Shown: positions 1 through 9,602 of the stretch, one piece after another
How the letters are laid out: every line of letters starts with the position of its first letter
Numbering within the stretch: position 1 is the stretch's first letter
NCBI GenBank assembly: GCA_017307165.1
Contig: JAFKGK010000001.1
Location: forward strand, 124,001-188,000
Source of the DNA: Candidatus Melainabacteria bacterium
Lineage (GTDB): Bacteria > Cyanobacteriota > Vampirovibrionia > Obscuribacterales > Obscuribacteraceae
DNA length: 64,000 nucleotides
Direction of reading: 5' to 3'
Made by a program: the position numbers and the translations under genes
The notes under the pieces: model-generated
Told to the model about the DNA's origin: nothing
The model's input: the letters and a program-made list of their open reading frames with translations, nothing else
Databases searched by the model: none

Positions 1-66
1 CAAATGGTCGCAGCCGAAGGCGACGGTACCATCTTGATCTCGCCCTCCGGGCATTACATGTATTAG
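1..66 (+). CDS. 3' end of an unidentified gene
   Basis: An open frame enters from the left edge and ends at a TAG after 21 residues, finishing in SGHYMY. A strong intrinsic terminator follows about 55 bases later, which is why this is read as the tail of a real gene. Too little protein is visible to name a family. Confidence 0.45.
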   Translation, partial: QMVAAEGDGTILISPSGHYMY

Positions 67-122
67 ACCTTTGTTTTAGATCTATTTAAAATCGATCCTG
101 ACCGATTTTAAACCGATTTTAG

Positions 123-154
123 AGACTCGCCTGGCCCCGCTGGCGAGTCTTTTT
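123..154 (+). terminator. Rho-independent terminator
   Basis: A perfect 9-bp stem (AGACTCGCC with GGCGAGTCT) closes a 10-base loop and runs into five T. It lies just after the partial gene at the left edge and would end its transcript. Confidence 0.85.
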
Positions 155-253
155 GTGCCTGGGTTTCGACAATTTTTGCTGCCATGGTAATTTCCCCGTT
201 GTCAGCTATGCGGGATCGCACTATTATCATCAAAAAAACAAAGGTATTCGGCG

Positions 254-463
254 ATGGATTTCTGGGCAGTCTTACTCTTGATAGCTTTTATGGCCGGTAT
301 CATGGGCTGGACGACCACGCCATTTATCAATGGCGTCCTATGGTTTTGCGACTGGAAGGACGGCACGGACATCAACTGGGGCCTGGACACTGCTTTCTCG
401 GTCGCTGTGCCCTTCGCCTGGCTCTTTGCCATTTTTGAGATCATCCTGCTCTACAGCCCTTAA
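254..463 (+). CDS. small two-helix membrane protein, unknown function
   Basis: A 69-residue protein with two hydrophobic stretches, at about residues 3-20 and 47-67, joined by a short polar segment containing DWKDGTD. Both ends look membrane-embedded. A weak purine stretch (AAAGG) lies about 10 bases before the ATG. No family is recognised. The last 126 bases are antisense to the poorly conserved end of the dihydrouridine synthase gene on the other strand, so one of the two reading frames may be longer on paper than in the cell. The membrane-like composition supports it being real, but not strongly. Confidence 0.4.
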   Translation: MDFWAVLLLIAFMAGIMGWTTTPFINGVLWFCDWKDGTDINWGLDTAFSVAVPFAWLFAIFEIILLYSP

Positions 464-1453
464 AAACCTTTCCTGTCCTTCTTTGCCACCGACAACATAG
501 GCAAGCTCACTGAGGATTTGCGCACAGTCAGTCAAACTGCCGATCTGAGTGAGGCGGTTTCTAAAAGGCGCCGCGCCACTGATGCCCTTTGTGTACTGGG
601 TCAGGTGTCTTCTTGATTCGTTTATGCCAATACGAGATCCCTTGTATTTGGCCAGTCCTGCCGAGTGCCTGTAGCCAGCTATCAGCCGCTCCACCTCATC
701 CGGAGCCACATCGAGTATGCCGTGGTCTAGATATTTGGTGATGCGCGGTATCAGCCAGGGATTGCCCAATGTACCGCGCGCCACAGCCACGCCATCGCAT
801 CCGGTTATCTCCAGCAATTGCAACGCATTTTCGGGACTAAAAACATCCCCATTACCAAAGACAGGGATGGATAGGGCCTTTTTTACCAGAGCAATATGCG
901 TCCAGTCGGCCTTGCCCGAGTAGAGTTGCTGGCGGGTTCGTCCATGCACGGTGACCATAGAAGCGCCAGCTTCTTCTGCCATTTCACCAAACTCCACTGC
1001 ATTGCGATTGCTGTCATCCCATCCGAGTCTAAACTTGACAGTGACGGGCAGATCCACTGCAGCCTTGACCGTGGAGATGATCTCGCGTGCCAAATCCGGT
1101 TCGCGCATTAAAGCGCAGCCATCCTTGCCCTTAGTGATCTTGGGCACTGGGCAACCCATATTGATGTCGACAAAGTCTGCGCCTTTTTTTTGTGCCAGTT
1201 GGGCGGCATTGGCCATTACGTCCGGCTCGTGCCCAAATATCTGGATGCCGATCGGATGCTCATCCGGGTCGAGATCCATGATGCGTGATTCTGGGCGGGC
1301 GAGTAAGGCCCGGGACGATACCATCTCGGTCGACATCATGCATTGTGGATCGATAGATCTGACTATCTGTCTAAAGACGATGTCTGTGACACCTGCCATT
1401 GGCGGCACGTATACACGGCTTTGGAGAGTAAAGTTGCCGATCTTGATTGGCAC
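338..1453 (-). CDS. dus: tRNA-dihydrouridine synthase (DusB/NifR3 type)
   Basis: A flavin enzyme that reduces uridine to dihydrouridine in tRNA D-loops. The 371-residue product has the TIM-barrel start PPMAGVTD (residues 17-24) and the family motif DINMGCPVPK, whose Cys101 is the usual catalytic acid. The FMN-phosphate region GDVFSPENA and VARGTLGNPW follow. The start is GTG. The last 50 or so residues are charged, non-conserved and antisense to a small membrane-protein frame, so the conserved enzyme ends earlier than the frame does. It is divergent from the secreted protein gene on its right, about 97 bases away. The family is clear; DusB rather than another Dus subtype is inferred from NifR3-like motifs. 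Confidence 0.93.
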   Translation of the reverse strand: MPIKIGNFTLQSRVYVPPMAGVTDIVFRQIVRSIDPQCMMSTEMVSSRALLARPESRIMDLDPDEHPIGIQIFGHEPDVMANAAQLAQKKGADFVDINMGCPVPKITKGKDGCALMREPDLAREIISTVKAAVDLPVTVKFRLGWDDSNRNAVEFGEMAEEAGASMVTVHGRTRQQLYSGKADWTHIALVKKALSIPVFGNGDVFSPENALQLLEITGCDGVAVARGTLGNPWLIPRITKYLDHGILDVAPDEVERLIAGYRHSAGLAKYKGSRIGINESRRHLTQYTKGISGAAPFRNRLTQIGSLTDCAQILSELAYVVGGKEGQERFLRAVEQDDLKNGKEPGEGHSDRESSVQAPVDVRAVLPVAKP

Positions 1454-1550
1454 TGCCTTGGACCTTTGCTTGATTTAAAGAGTTTACAAGAAGCTGGCCG
1501 AAAGGGAGACCCCGGGCACAGGTTTTGAAAAATAAGTTATAGTTGGCCCT

Positions 1551-2228
1551 ATGAGAAATTTTGGAAAGATTGGCTCTTTAGCTGCCTGCGCCTTGATTTT
1601 ATGCCTGTCTAATCTGGTGGAGATTTTTGCTCCGCAACCTGCTCATACTTGGGATAGGGCAAAGTTTAAGGCGCCAAAGGGGCGCAAGGCTAAAAAGTTT
1701 TTGTTGTCCGGACGCATCGTCGATGCTGATGGGCGGCCGCATGCAGGCATGCCCCTCTATGTCTGGGAAAATGATGGAGATTTTGCGCAAGAGACCCGCA
1801 GCGACGGCAACGGTGAGTTTGAGGTACAGCATGACGAGGTCAAACCTCTCACGCTCGAGGTCAACCCGCCGCTTAATAGCGGTCTGGCTCAAGCTTTGAT
1901 ACCCAATCTTCCAGGTACCGAAAATCGCAAGGTCGTAGTGACTCTCAAGCCCGGCAATCTAGTGACCGGGAGGATCATGCATGCAGGCAGGCCACTGAAA
2001 GGCATCATCTTGCGTGTCAACAGTCATGGGCCCAGCGATAATGCAACTCACTCGATCCATGCGGGTGGTGCCACCATTACAAAAAATGATGGGACCTTTT
2101 CGATGAATCTCATCGATGGTGTCAAAAAAATGTATATGGTCAATGACCAGTACCAAGGTTTGCCCAAGGCCAAAGAGCATGTCTTTACCGTAGATGGGGC
2201 TGGGCATCTGGGCACACTAGAGTTTTAG
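1551..2228 (+). CDS. secreted carboxypeptidase-regulatory-like (beta-sandwich) protein
   Basis: The 225-residue product opens with a signal-like hydrophobic segment (about residues 9-24). It then carries two segments resembling carboxypeptidase regulatory-like folds: LSGRIVDADGRPHAGMPLYVWEN with a later SDGNGEFEV, and VTGRIMHAGRPLKGIILRV with a later NDGTFSMNL. Such domains are usually binding or structural modules in exported proteins. No catalytic residues are seen. It precedes larC by about 36 bases on the same strand and may share its transcript, but no functional link is evident. Domain assignment is from pattern only. Confidence 0.7.
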   Translation: MRNFGKIGSLAACALILCLSNLVEIFAPQPAHTWDRAKFKAPKGRKAKKFLLSGRIVDADGRPHAGMPLYVWENDGDFAQETRSDGNGEFEVQHDEVKPLTLEVNPPLNSGLAQALIPNLPGTENRKVVVTLKPGNLVTGRIMHAGRPLKGIILRVNSHGPSDNATHSIHAGGATITKNDGTFSMNLIDGVKKMYMVNDQYQGLPKAKEHVFTVDGAGHLGTLEF

Positions 2229-2264
2229 GTTAGCTAAACTGGACTTTATTTAAAAGGATTGTGC

Positions 2265-4688
2265 GTGAAGGTCGCTTATTTTGATTGTACTTTTGGTGCT
2301 GCCGGAGATATGCTCGTAGCCTCGCTGTTGGCTGCTGGTGCCGATCTAGACTATTTGCAGCAGATGCTTGCTACTCTGCCTTTACCGGTTGATGCCTTTC
2401 ATATACAAAGCAATCTTGTCTTTAGAGCCAACATACAGGCTACGCGATTTGCAGTGAGTCTTGCTGGCGATCATAAAGATCACGATCATCATCACCATGA
2501 TGATCATCATCATCACGATCATCATCATCATCATCACGATCACCGCCCTCTGTCCCAAATCTTGACTATGATCGAGGCATCAAAGATCGAGCCCCGTGCA
2601 AAAGAACTCGCCAAGGCCATTTTTACTCGTCTGGGGCAGGCCGAGGCCAAGGTGCATGGAGTGCATGTGGATGAGGTGCATTTTCACGAGGTCGGCGCGG
2701 TAGATGCCATCGTAGATATCGTCGGCTTTGCCGTTGCCTATTGCGCTTTAGGTATCGACAGAGCCTATGCAAACGGCCTGCCCTCAGGCTCCGGCCTCGT
2801 TGATTGCGCACACGGGCGTTTTGTCGCGCCAGTGCCAGCAGTCGTCAATCTAATGATGGATGCCGGTTGCCCTGTACTCTCCACGCCAATAGACTTTGAG
2901 TGCACCACACCGACCGGTGCCGCCATCATTGCAGAGATCGTGCAGGGATATGGTCGCATGCCCGAAATGACACGCATGCTTGCTACCGGATATGGTGCTG
3001 GAGGCAAAAATCCCCCCGGTCACCCCAATGTAGTCAGAGTCATGCTGGGCGAACAAGCCGATATTGGGATATCGGCCGAGCATAAGCCCCAGGACCAGGG
3101 TTTGGAGCATGAGGTCATCTGCATAGAGGCCAATTTAGATGATTGCAGCCCCCAGATTATTGCGCACTCTATCGATGGCCTGCTTGCAATAGGTGCTCTG
3201 GATGCCGCCGTGTATCCGGCGACCATGAAAAAAGGCCGTCCCGGTCACAAGCTATCCGTGCTGGCCATGCCACAGGATCGGCAAAGGATCGAGCAATATA
3301 TATTGAGTCAGACAACTACCCTTGGTGTTCGAGCATTTGCTTGTACACGCACTACCTTAAAAAGAGAATGGCGTGATATCCAACTCGACGACCTTGGCAT
3401 GGTGAGGGTAAAGATCGGCTATTTAGCTGATGGCAAGGTTGCGAGCATCCAACCCGAATACGATGATATCGTCGAGATTGCCGATCGTTCAAATCTACCT
3501 TTGAAGCAATTGATCGACAGGGCTACCCAGATCGCCTCCAAAATATTGATCGTGCCAGTAGTGACCATGATTCTCACTCTAGGTTTTTGCAGTATGGCCA
3601 CCAAACCAGCACAAGCCCAGGCTACGCCAAATCTGGCCGGCCTCGTCGAGCGCAGTCATATTTTGCATAATGGCGCTTATGTGCAAGTGGAGACAGCGGG
3701 CAAGAGAGCTCAAGTCGATGTCTTTCGCTTTCATCCTCAAGACAATGTCTCACGCTCTAGAGCAGCAATCTCGATTGCCAAATCCATAGTTAATTATGCT
3801 CCGGCTCAATATTATCTGATCGCCGTGCGATTTCATTGGGAAGCTCAGTCTCTGCCATATCGCGAGTTTATAGTGCCAGTGCGGGATATCACCTCGCTCA
3901 ATGCTGGTTCTATATCTCTAGAACAATTGTCGGCTGCGCTCTCCAATGTGGAGGCAGGAGTAGCCGATACACCCTGGATGGTGGCAGAGCGTTATCTGTC
4001 CGTCGCTCACCAATATGTCGCGCAAGGCAAATACTGGGAAGCCGACATGATTATCTCTGCTCTGGACGTCGGCGCCAATGCTCCAGAATCATGTGCCGAG
4101 AGGTATACGGCCAGTTTGATCGCTCTTTCTCGGGGCTATGATAGCTGGGGTGATCCGGACAAGGCCCAGAACGCCTTATCCAGGGCTCTGGCATATTGTC
4201 AGAGCCGAGGTGGTATGAGCCAGCCTAAGTCAGTGCGAGTAGTGCAATCCATGACTGAGATGCTGATCGCTGCTAACAAGCTTGATCAAGCTCAGACTCA
4301 GCTCAAGGCGATACTGGAGCGCCCCGAGATTGCAAATGGGCAGGACGAGCAGGCCCAGATTGCCAGAGCAAATTATCTAGAGCTATTGGCGCGAGTGCAC
4401 CTCAAAGCTGGCCTTTACGATGAGGCAGAAAGCGAATTGAAGCAGGTCCTCGAACTCAACGACAAAGCACATGTCGATAAAAATATGCGCGGCGCCAATT
4501 CCTTCGAATTGCTAGGCGATGTCTACAAGATGAAGGGCGAAGGACGCGGCGCGCGCGAATATTATGGTCGAGCCAAGTCTATCTTTGAAAAAGCATTGCT
4601 AAACAAGGATCACACTGAGCGCATCGACTACGGTATGTACGCAGCCAGAGTCAAGCAGATCGACGACAAACTCAGGGCCGTCAATTGA
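2265..4688 (+). CDS. larC: LarC nickel-insertion protein fused to a signal-like segment and TPR domain
   Basis: LarC is the CTP-dependent cyclometallase that inserts nickel into the pincer cofactor of LarA-type racemases. Residues 1 to about 425 are a complete LarC: the start [13 protein letters not shown], a His/Asp-rich metal-binding stretch (about 69-93, some 17 His), then [38 protein letters not shown] and MKKGRPGHK. With no stop codon the frame runs into a hydrophobic stretch (about 427-442) ending in KPAQAQA, like a signal peptide with a cleavage site, and then about 350 residues with TPR-like repeats (about 600-790). GTG at this start is preferred over TTG six bases upstream because AAAGGA sits 6 bases before it. 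No larA, larB or larE is in the window. The tail overlaps clpB by 8 bases. The LarC call is firm; whether one fused protein is made is open. Confidence 0.9.
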   Translation: MKVAYFDCTFGAAGDMLVASLLAAGADLDYLQQMLATLPLPVDAFHIQSNLVFRANIQATRFAVSLAGDHKDHDHHHHDDHHHHDHHHHHHDHRPLSQILTMIEASKIEPRAKELAKAIFTRLGQAEAKVHGVHVDEVHFHEVGAVDAIVDIVGFAVAYCALGIDRAYANGLPSGSGLVDCAHGRFVAPVPAVVNLMMDAGCPVLSTPIDFECTTPTGAAIIAEIVQGYGRMPEMTRMLATGYGAGGKNPPGHPNVVRVMLGEQADIGISAEHKPQDQGLEHEVICIEANLDDCSPQIIAHSIDGLLAIGALDAAVYPATMKKGRPGHKLSVLAMPQDRQRIEQYILSQTTTLGVRAFACTRTTLKREWRDIQLDDLGMVRVKIGYLADGKVASIQPEYDDIVEIADRSNLPLKQLIDRATQIASKILIVPVVTMILTLGFCSMATKPAQAQATPNLAGLVERSHILHNGAYVQVETAGKRAQVDVFRFHPQDNVSRSRAAISIAKSIVNYAPAQYYLIAVRFHWEAQSLPYREFIVPVRDITSLNAGSISLEQLSAALSNVEAGVADTPWMVAERYLSVAHQYVAQGKYWEADMIISALDVGANAPESCAERYTASLIALSRGYDSWGDPDKAQNALSRALAYCQSRGGMSQPKSVRVVQSMTEMLIAANKLDQAQTQLKAILERPEIANGQDEQAQIARANYLELLARVHLKAGLYDEAESELKQVLELNDKAHVDKNMRGANSFELLGDVYKMKGEGRGAREYYGRAKSIFEKALLNKDHTERIDYGMYAARVKQIDDKLRAVN

Positions 4689-7371
4689 CGGCCGCTTGAG
4701 CCTTTTGCGCATCTTGGCCTTCTTGATCCTTGTCTGCACTTTCCCCTTGCTTGCTTTGGCCCTGGCTAAACTCCAACTCTTCGCCATTGCTGTCGATCTT
4801 GATCGTGCTGCCATCGGTAAATACACCTTCTAGCAGCTTGAGGGCCAGAGGGTTCTCGATCTCTTTTTGGATCAAGCGTTTGAGTGGTCTGGCACCGTAT
4901 ACGGGGTCATAACCAACGCGGGCCAGCCATTCTTCGGCAGCTTCGGTAGTCTGGACCGTGATCTTGCGATCGGACAAACGTTTGTTGAGTATATGCAGCT
5001 GGATGTCGACGATCGATTTGAGTTGCTCGACGGTGAGAGCGTGAAAGACCACCGTTTCATCCACACGATTGAGAAATTCGGGACGGAAATGCGCGCGCAG
5101 TGCTTGCATGACCTGGTCTTTCATTTCTTCGTAGTGATCGTCGCCACCACCTGCCGATCGCAGCTGATAGTCGAGAATGTATTGCGAGCCAATATTGGAG
5201 GTCATGATGATGACCGTGTTTTTAAAATCGACAGTGCGGCCTTTGGAATCGGTCAGGCGACCTTCGTCCAGGACTTGCAGGAGGATGTTGAAAACATCGG
5301 GGTGCGCCTTTTCGACTTCGTCAAAGAGGACGCAGCTATATGACCTGCGTCTGACGGCTTCGGTAAGTTGTCCGCCATCATCATGACCGATATAACCGGG
5401 AGGAGCACCAATCAAACGTGCGACGGTGTGTTTTTCCTGGTATTCGGACATGTCGATGCGGACTATGGCCTGGTCGTCATCAAACAAAAATTCAGCAAGG
5501 GCCTTGGCCAATTCTGTCTTGCCCACGCCCGTCGGTCCAAGAAAGAGAAAGCTGCCGATCGGACGATTGGGGTCCTTCATGCCTGTGCGTGCTCGGCGCA
5601 CTGCGTTAGACACTACGGTGATGGCTTCTTCTTGACCTATGACACGCCTGTGCAAGTGATCTTCGAGCCTGAGGAGCTTTTGCACCTCGCCTTCCATTAG
5701 TTTTGAGACCGGGATACCAGTCCACTTGCCCACGATCTCAGCGATGTCTTCGGCATCGATGTCTTCTTTGAGGAGTCGTGGACCCTTGTGTGTCGTTATT
5801 TTTGCTTCTAGATCCTTGAGGTCTTTTTCGAGTTCGATCAATTTGCCAAACTTGAGCTCAGCTGCCTTTTGCAGATCGGTGGCACGTTCGGCCTGCTCGA
5901 TTTTGACTCGAGTGTTTTCTATTTCGGCTTTGACTACCTGAATCTTTGAGAGGGCTTCTTTTTCAGAGAGCCACTGCGTACGCAAGACATCGGCCGACTC
6001 TTTGAGATTGGCGATTTCTTTTTCGAGTTTTTCCAATCTTTCTACTGAGGCAGCGTCTTTTTCTTTTTTAAGAGCCTCCCGTTCGATCTCCATTTGTATG
6101 CGACGCCGCTCCAGCTCGTCCAGCTCGGTAGGCATGCTGTCGATTTCTATCCGCATACGGGCGGCAGCTTCGTCGACCAGGTCGATGGCCTTGTCCGGCA
6201 AGGATCGATCGGTGATGTAGCGATTGGAAAGCACCGCTGCCGATACTAGCGCCGAGTCTTTGATGCGTACGCCGTGGTGTACCTCGTAGCGATCCTTGAG
6301 ACCGCGCAAAATCGAGATCGTCTCCTCGACGCTAGGCTGATCGACAAAGACCTGCTGAAATCTACGCTCCAGAGCAGGATCTTTTTCGATGTATTTGCGA
6401 TATTCGTCTAGAGTGGTGGCGCCTATACAATGCAATTCGCCGCGAGCAAGCGGTGGCTTGAGCAGGTTGCCGGCATCCATGGAGCCTTCTCCGCCTGATC
6501 CTGCGCCCACTACTGTGTGCAACTCATCTATAAATAGGATGATTTCGCCTTCGGCTTCGATTACTTCTTTGAGGACTGCTTTGAGGCGTTCTTCAAACTC
6601 GCCTCGGTATTTGGCGCCAGCGATCAGCGAGCCCATATCTAGAGCGATGAGCTTTTTGTCTTTGAGCCCTTCGGGCACATCGCCTTTAGTGATTCGCGAG
6701 GCCAGGCCCTCTACAATGGCAGTCTTGCCCACACCCGGCTCACCTACGAGGACGGGATTGTTTTTGGTGCGACGGCTCAGGACCTGCATTACTCTCCGGA
6801 TCTCATCATCACGGCCAATGACCGGGTCCAATTTGCCTTTGGCCGCCATCTCGGTGAGATCCTTGCCATAGCGTTCGAGAGCTTGATAGGTGCCTTCGGG
6901 GTCCTGACTGGTCACTTTTTGCTTACCTCTGATTGCGGGGAGTGTCTGGAGCAATCTTTCCTTGGTGATGCCGTTTTGCTTGAGTATCGTGCCGGCTTGC
7001 CCGCGAGACTCATCGCAAAGGGCAAGGAGCAGATGTTCGATGCTGATAAACTGGTCCTTGAGTCTCTGAGCTTCTTTGTCGGCCTCGTCCATGACCTGCA
7101 TGAGCTTGGATGAGACATGTATTTCGTCTTTGTTCATCGAAACCGAGCTGGCCTTGGGCTGGTTTTGCAAATAGCGTGTGACCTCCTCGATCAGCACATC
7201 TGGCTTGGCTTCTAGCTTTTGGGCTATTTTTGTAGCGAGACCGTCCTTTTGCTCCAGGATGGAGAGCAAAAGATGCTCAGGGGTTACCTGGCTATTGCCA
7301 AAACGTGTCAAAAGGTTGCGGCAATTAGTTACAGCTTCTTGCGCCTTATTTGTAAAACGATCGAGATTCAT
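4681..7371 (-). CDS. clpB: ATP-dependent disaggregase ClpB
   Basis: A Hsp100 chaperone that, with DnaK/DnaJ, pulls proteins out of aggregates. The 896-residue length is normal for ClpB. Visible in order are the Clp N-domain (about 1-145), the first AAA+ module with Walker A GEPGVGKT (210-217) and [13 protein letters not shown], a long coiled-coil middle domain (about 410-530, rich in E/K/L), and the second AAA+ module with [12 protein letters not shown] and the C-terminal small domain. The C-terminus is charged and Gln-rich. The ATG is clear. No CIRCE element is seen upstream, so heat regulation must come from something else. A divergent J-domain gene starts about 180 bases away, a sensible chaperone neighbour. 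Confidence 0.97.
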   Translation of the reverse strand: MNLDRFTNKAQEAVTNCRNLLTRFGNSQVTPEHLLLSILEQKDGLATKIAQKLEAKPDVLIEEVTRYLQNQPKASSVSMNKDEIHVSSKLMQVMDEADKEAQRLKDQFISIEHLLLALCDESRGQAGTILKQNGITKERLLQTLPAIRGKQKVTSQDPEGTYQALERYGKDLTEMAAKGKLDPVIGRDDEIRRVMQVLSRRTKNNPVLVGEPGVGKTAIVEGLASRITKGDVPEGLKDKKLIALDMGSLIAGAKYRGEFEERLKAVLKEVIEAEGEIILFIDELHTVVGAGSGGEGSMDAGNLLKPPLARGELHCIGATTLDEYRKYIEKDPALERRFQQVFVDQPSVEETISILRGLKDRYEVHHGVRIKDSALVSAAVLSNRYITDRSLPDKAIDLVDEAAARMRIEIDSMPTELDELERRRIQMEIEREALKKEKDAASVERLEKLEKEIANLKESADVLRTQWLSEKEALSKIQVVKAEIENTRVKIEQAERATDLQKAAELKFGKLIELEKDLKDLEAKITTHKGPRLLKEDIDAEDIAEIVGKWTGIPVSKLMEGEVQKLLRLEDHLHRRVIGQEEAITVVSNAVRRARTGMKDPNRPIGSFLFLGPTGVGKTELAKALAEFLFDDDQAIVRIDMSEYQEKHTVARLIGAPPGYIGHDDGGQLTEAVRRRSYSCVLFDEVEKAHPDVFNILLQVLDEGRLTDSKGRTVDFKNTVIIMTSNIGSQYILDYQLRSAGGGDDHYEEMKDQVMQALRAHFRPEFLNRVDETVVFHALTVEQLKSIVDIQLHILNKRLSDRKITVQTTEAAEEWLARVGYDPVYGARPLKRLIQKEIENPLALKLLEGVFTDGSTIKIDSNGEELEFSQGQSKQGESADKDQEGQDAQKAQAAVN

Positions 7372-7554
7372 CGTGCACCCGGCCTTTCTTGGAGACTGTT
7401 ATGCTTTTTCTACCCGTACTATTCAGATTATGGAGACCCCAAAAACAACAAGCTGAGAAATCCATAATTTCTTAAAAATCGCCAAAATAGTGCTTGCGTT
7501 ATTATTAGGGCATAAAAAGTAGAGGAACACTGGTCAAAGAGCGGAAGGCGGCCC

Positions 7555-8274
7555 ATGCAGGAGTTCGAAGAGGACTATTACGCCATCTTGGGTATCGAAT
7601 CTGACGCGAGTCAGGAGGATATACGCAAAGCCTATCTTTCGCTGGCCAAAAAATTGCATCCGGACCGCTTTCCTAACGATCCTGAGCAAAGAGCGATAGC
7701 TCAGAAAGAATTTGCCAAAGTGACGCGGGCCCATGATGTGGTGGGTGATGCAGACAGGAGGCTCGAGTACGATGCGCTCAGGCAATTGGCCAAGCGGCGC
7801 TCCGATATTGTCTCTACTGGCTCCTTTGTCGTCTCATCCATCATCCCTGACGGGGAAAGGTTGCACGAAGGCAGCGGTAGCGAGTCTGTGCCCATAGCAG
7901 ACGACTCGATCAATTTTAAATGGGCTAACAAGCATTTGGGCCGGGCTGATGAGCTCTTGCGTAAAAAGAGGTATCAAGAAGCCGAGACCGCAATGAAAGA
8001 GGCCATCCGTCTTGTGCCGACCGAAGCCCGGTATCACGTCAAGCTAGCCGAGATATATCTGGCCAGAGGTTGGAAGACCCTGGCTATGACCGAGGTGCAG
8101 ACTGCTTTGCGCCTGGATGCCTCCGATGCTGACGCCAAAAATCTCGAGGTTCAGATCAAGGCTCTGCAAAAGGAACAAACTGCAAGTCAAAAGACTCTCG
8201 ATAATAATAAGAAAAAATCCGGCATTTCTGGCATCTTTACGCAGATCAAAGACATCCTCAACAAAAAACTATGA
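7555..8274 (+). CDS. J-domain protein with TPR repeats
   Basis: The 239-residue protein starts with a J-domain (about 7-75) containing the diagnostic HPD (35-37), then a linker and at least two TPR units (about 125-205), and ends in a Lys-rich amphipathic tail. J-domains stimulate DnaK ATPase; TPRs bind partner proteins, so this is likely a specialised co-chaperone rather than DnaJ itself (no zinc-finger Cys repeats). No transmembrane segment is seen. GGAAGG lies about 7 bases before the ATG. Its stop overlaps the start of the next gene in ATGA, so the two are translationally coupled. It is divergent from clpB. Confidence 0.85.
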   Translation: MQEFEEDYYAILGIESDASQEDIRKAYLSLAKKLHPDRFPNDPEQRAIAQKEFAKVTRAHDVVGDADRRLEYDALRQLAKRRSDIVSTGSFVVSSIIPDGERLHEGSGSESVPIADDSINFKWANKHLGRADELLRKKRYQEAETAMKEAIRLVPTEARYHVKLAEIYLARGWKTLAMTEVQTALRLDASDADAKNLEVQIKALQKEQTASQKTLDNNKKKSGISGIFTQIKDILNKKL

Positions 8275-9506
8275 AGAGTCTTAATCTATTGCTCGCTGTA
8301 TATATCAGCCTTGCGCCATTGGCCTTGCCTGGACTGGCTGCCGAGCCAGTGTTGGAGCATCCTGAGGATCTGGCCGAGCGATTGCCAGAGGCGCCCGGAT
8401 CAGATACAGAAGATGCCGAAGGTGGAGAGCAGCATTTTGTCCTGCCAAAACCCCAAAATAATGCTGACCCCTCTGCCGCACAAAACAATCTTGATCCCAA
8501 TTTTGGTGCTCAATCAAAAATCTTGAAAGGTTCGATTACTGCCTCGCCGCAGCAATCTCCCCTGCTGTATGGTTCGGTGCAGAGCATACCTAAAAACACC
8601 AAGATCGACCTGACCATGCGGTGCTATCTCAATTCTCGTCTATCGCAAAAAGGTGATGAGGTCTACGCAGAGATCTCTCGCGACGTGATCGCCGAGGATG
8701 GCTCCAGGGTTATCGTGCCGGGCAAATGGGTAGCGCATGGCTTTGTCACCAGGCAGGTGGGTGAGCGGCGTAATGGTCGGGATGGGTCGGTCTCCGTACA
8801 ATTTGACAAGATCGTCAGTCCCGATGGTCAATACGAAGTCCCTTTCCAGGCCGAGTACAACACTGCCGATCCAACGCTCAAGGCTGTTGCTCGGGTCGTG
8901 GGCCGTGATGTCGGATACACCACTGTAGGGGCCGCAGCAGGCGGCCTTTTGGGCTTTCAAGTCATGGGACTGCCGCTAACTGTATCGACCTATGGTATCA
9001 ATATCGGTGTCGCAGCCGGGATCGGTGCCACCATAGGACTGACATCGGCATTGGTGCGCAAGGGTGGTGTCAAATCGGTAATGCCAGGCGACAATGTGGT
9101 GCTCAAGGTGGCAGAGCCGATCGAGATACCGGGCTTCAATCAGCTCAATCTGCCTTCGGCTGCGCCAAAGCCCCACGTCAAAGGACTGGGTCTCAGGATC
9201 AACCATTATCATTTTGGCAAAGATGAACGCAATGAGGACAAGAGGGTGCGTATGCTGCGCATCAATCTCGCTTGCGACAATTATTCGGACAAAGCCTTTA
9301 CCTTGCGCAATCTCAACGTCATATCCGATCTCAACGTCAGATATCCTCTCTCACTAAGCAATACCCGGCTCGACTTCAAGATCGCTCCCAAGTCGGTCAA
9401 GGCAGTCAATGTGGAGTTTTCGGTCGATAATCCCAAGCGGCATTACGACTTGATATTGTTGGATGACCAGGGTGCTGAAGCTGCCCGCTCGCCGATCAAT
9501 TATTAG
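8271..9506 (+). CDS. secreted protein with VirB10/TrbI-like and glycine-zipper segments
   Basis: The 411-residue product has a signal peptide (about 1-23, ending LAA), a Pro/Asn-rich spacer, and a central part (about 95-185) with GDEVYAEISRDVIAEDGSRV followed by VIVPGKWVAHG. This resembles the beta-rich TrbI/VirB10 C-domain pattern, but the match is by eye only. A Gly/Ala-rich segment (about 215-265, with GAAAGGLLG and GVAAGIGATIG) looks like a glycine zipper that may enter a membrane. The C-terminal 120 residues look like another beta-sandwich. It overlaps the J-domain gene by 4 bases. No function can be named with confidence. Confidence 0.65.
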   Translation: MKSLNLLLAVYISLAPLALPGLAAEPVLEHPEDLAERLPEAPGSDTEDAEGGEQHFVLPKPQNNADPSAAQNNLDPNFGAQSKILKGSITASPQQSPLLYGSVQSIPKNTKIDLTMRCYLNSRLSQKGDEVYAEISRDVIAEDGSRVIVPGKWVAHGFVTRQVGERRNGRDGSVSVQFDKIVSPDGQYEVPFQAEYNTADPTLKAVARVVGRDVGYTTVGAAAGGLLGFQVMGLPLTVSTYGINIGVAAGIGATIGLTSALVRKGGVKSVMPGDNVVLKVAEPIEIPGFNQLNLPSAAPKPHVKGLGLRINHYHFGKDERNEDKRVRMLRINLACDNYSDKAFTLRNLNVISDLNVRYPLSLSNTRLDFKIAPKSVKAVNVEFSVDNPKRHYDLILLDDQGAEAARSPINY

Positions 9507-9602
9507 ATCTCGATTACCAAACATTGCGGGTTTTCCCATGAAACGCTTGCTTAATTACTAATTCCAGCTAATATAGGATTCGGAACGGATGGGGGTATTT
9601 GC

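Noticed and set aside
2480-2545. Tandem CAT/GAT repeats as a CRISPR or satellite
   Set aside because: They are His/Asp codons inside the LarC frame, not spaced repeats with spacers.
3537-3600. Programmed frameshift joining two LarC halves, as in Lactiplantibacillus plantarum
   Set aside because: LarC is complete in a single frame here; the joint to the TPR part is in frame with no slippery site needed.
7372-7554. CIRCE-type heat-shock operator upstream of clpB
   Set aside because: No TTAGCACTC/GAGTGCTAA-like inverted repeat was found in the clpB/J-domain gap.
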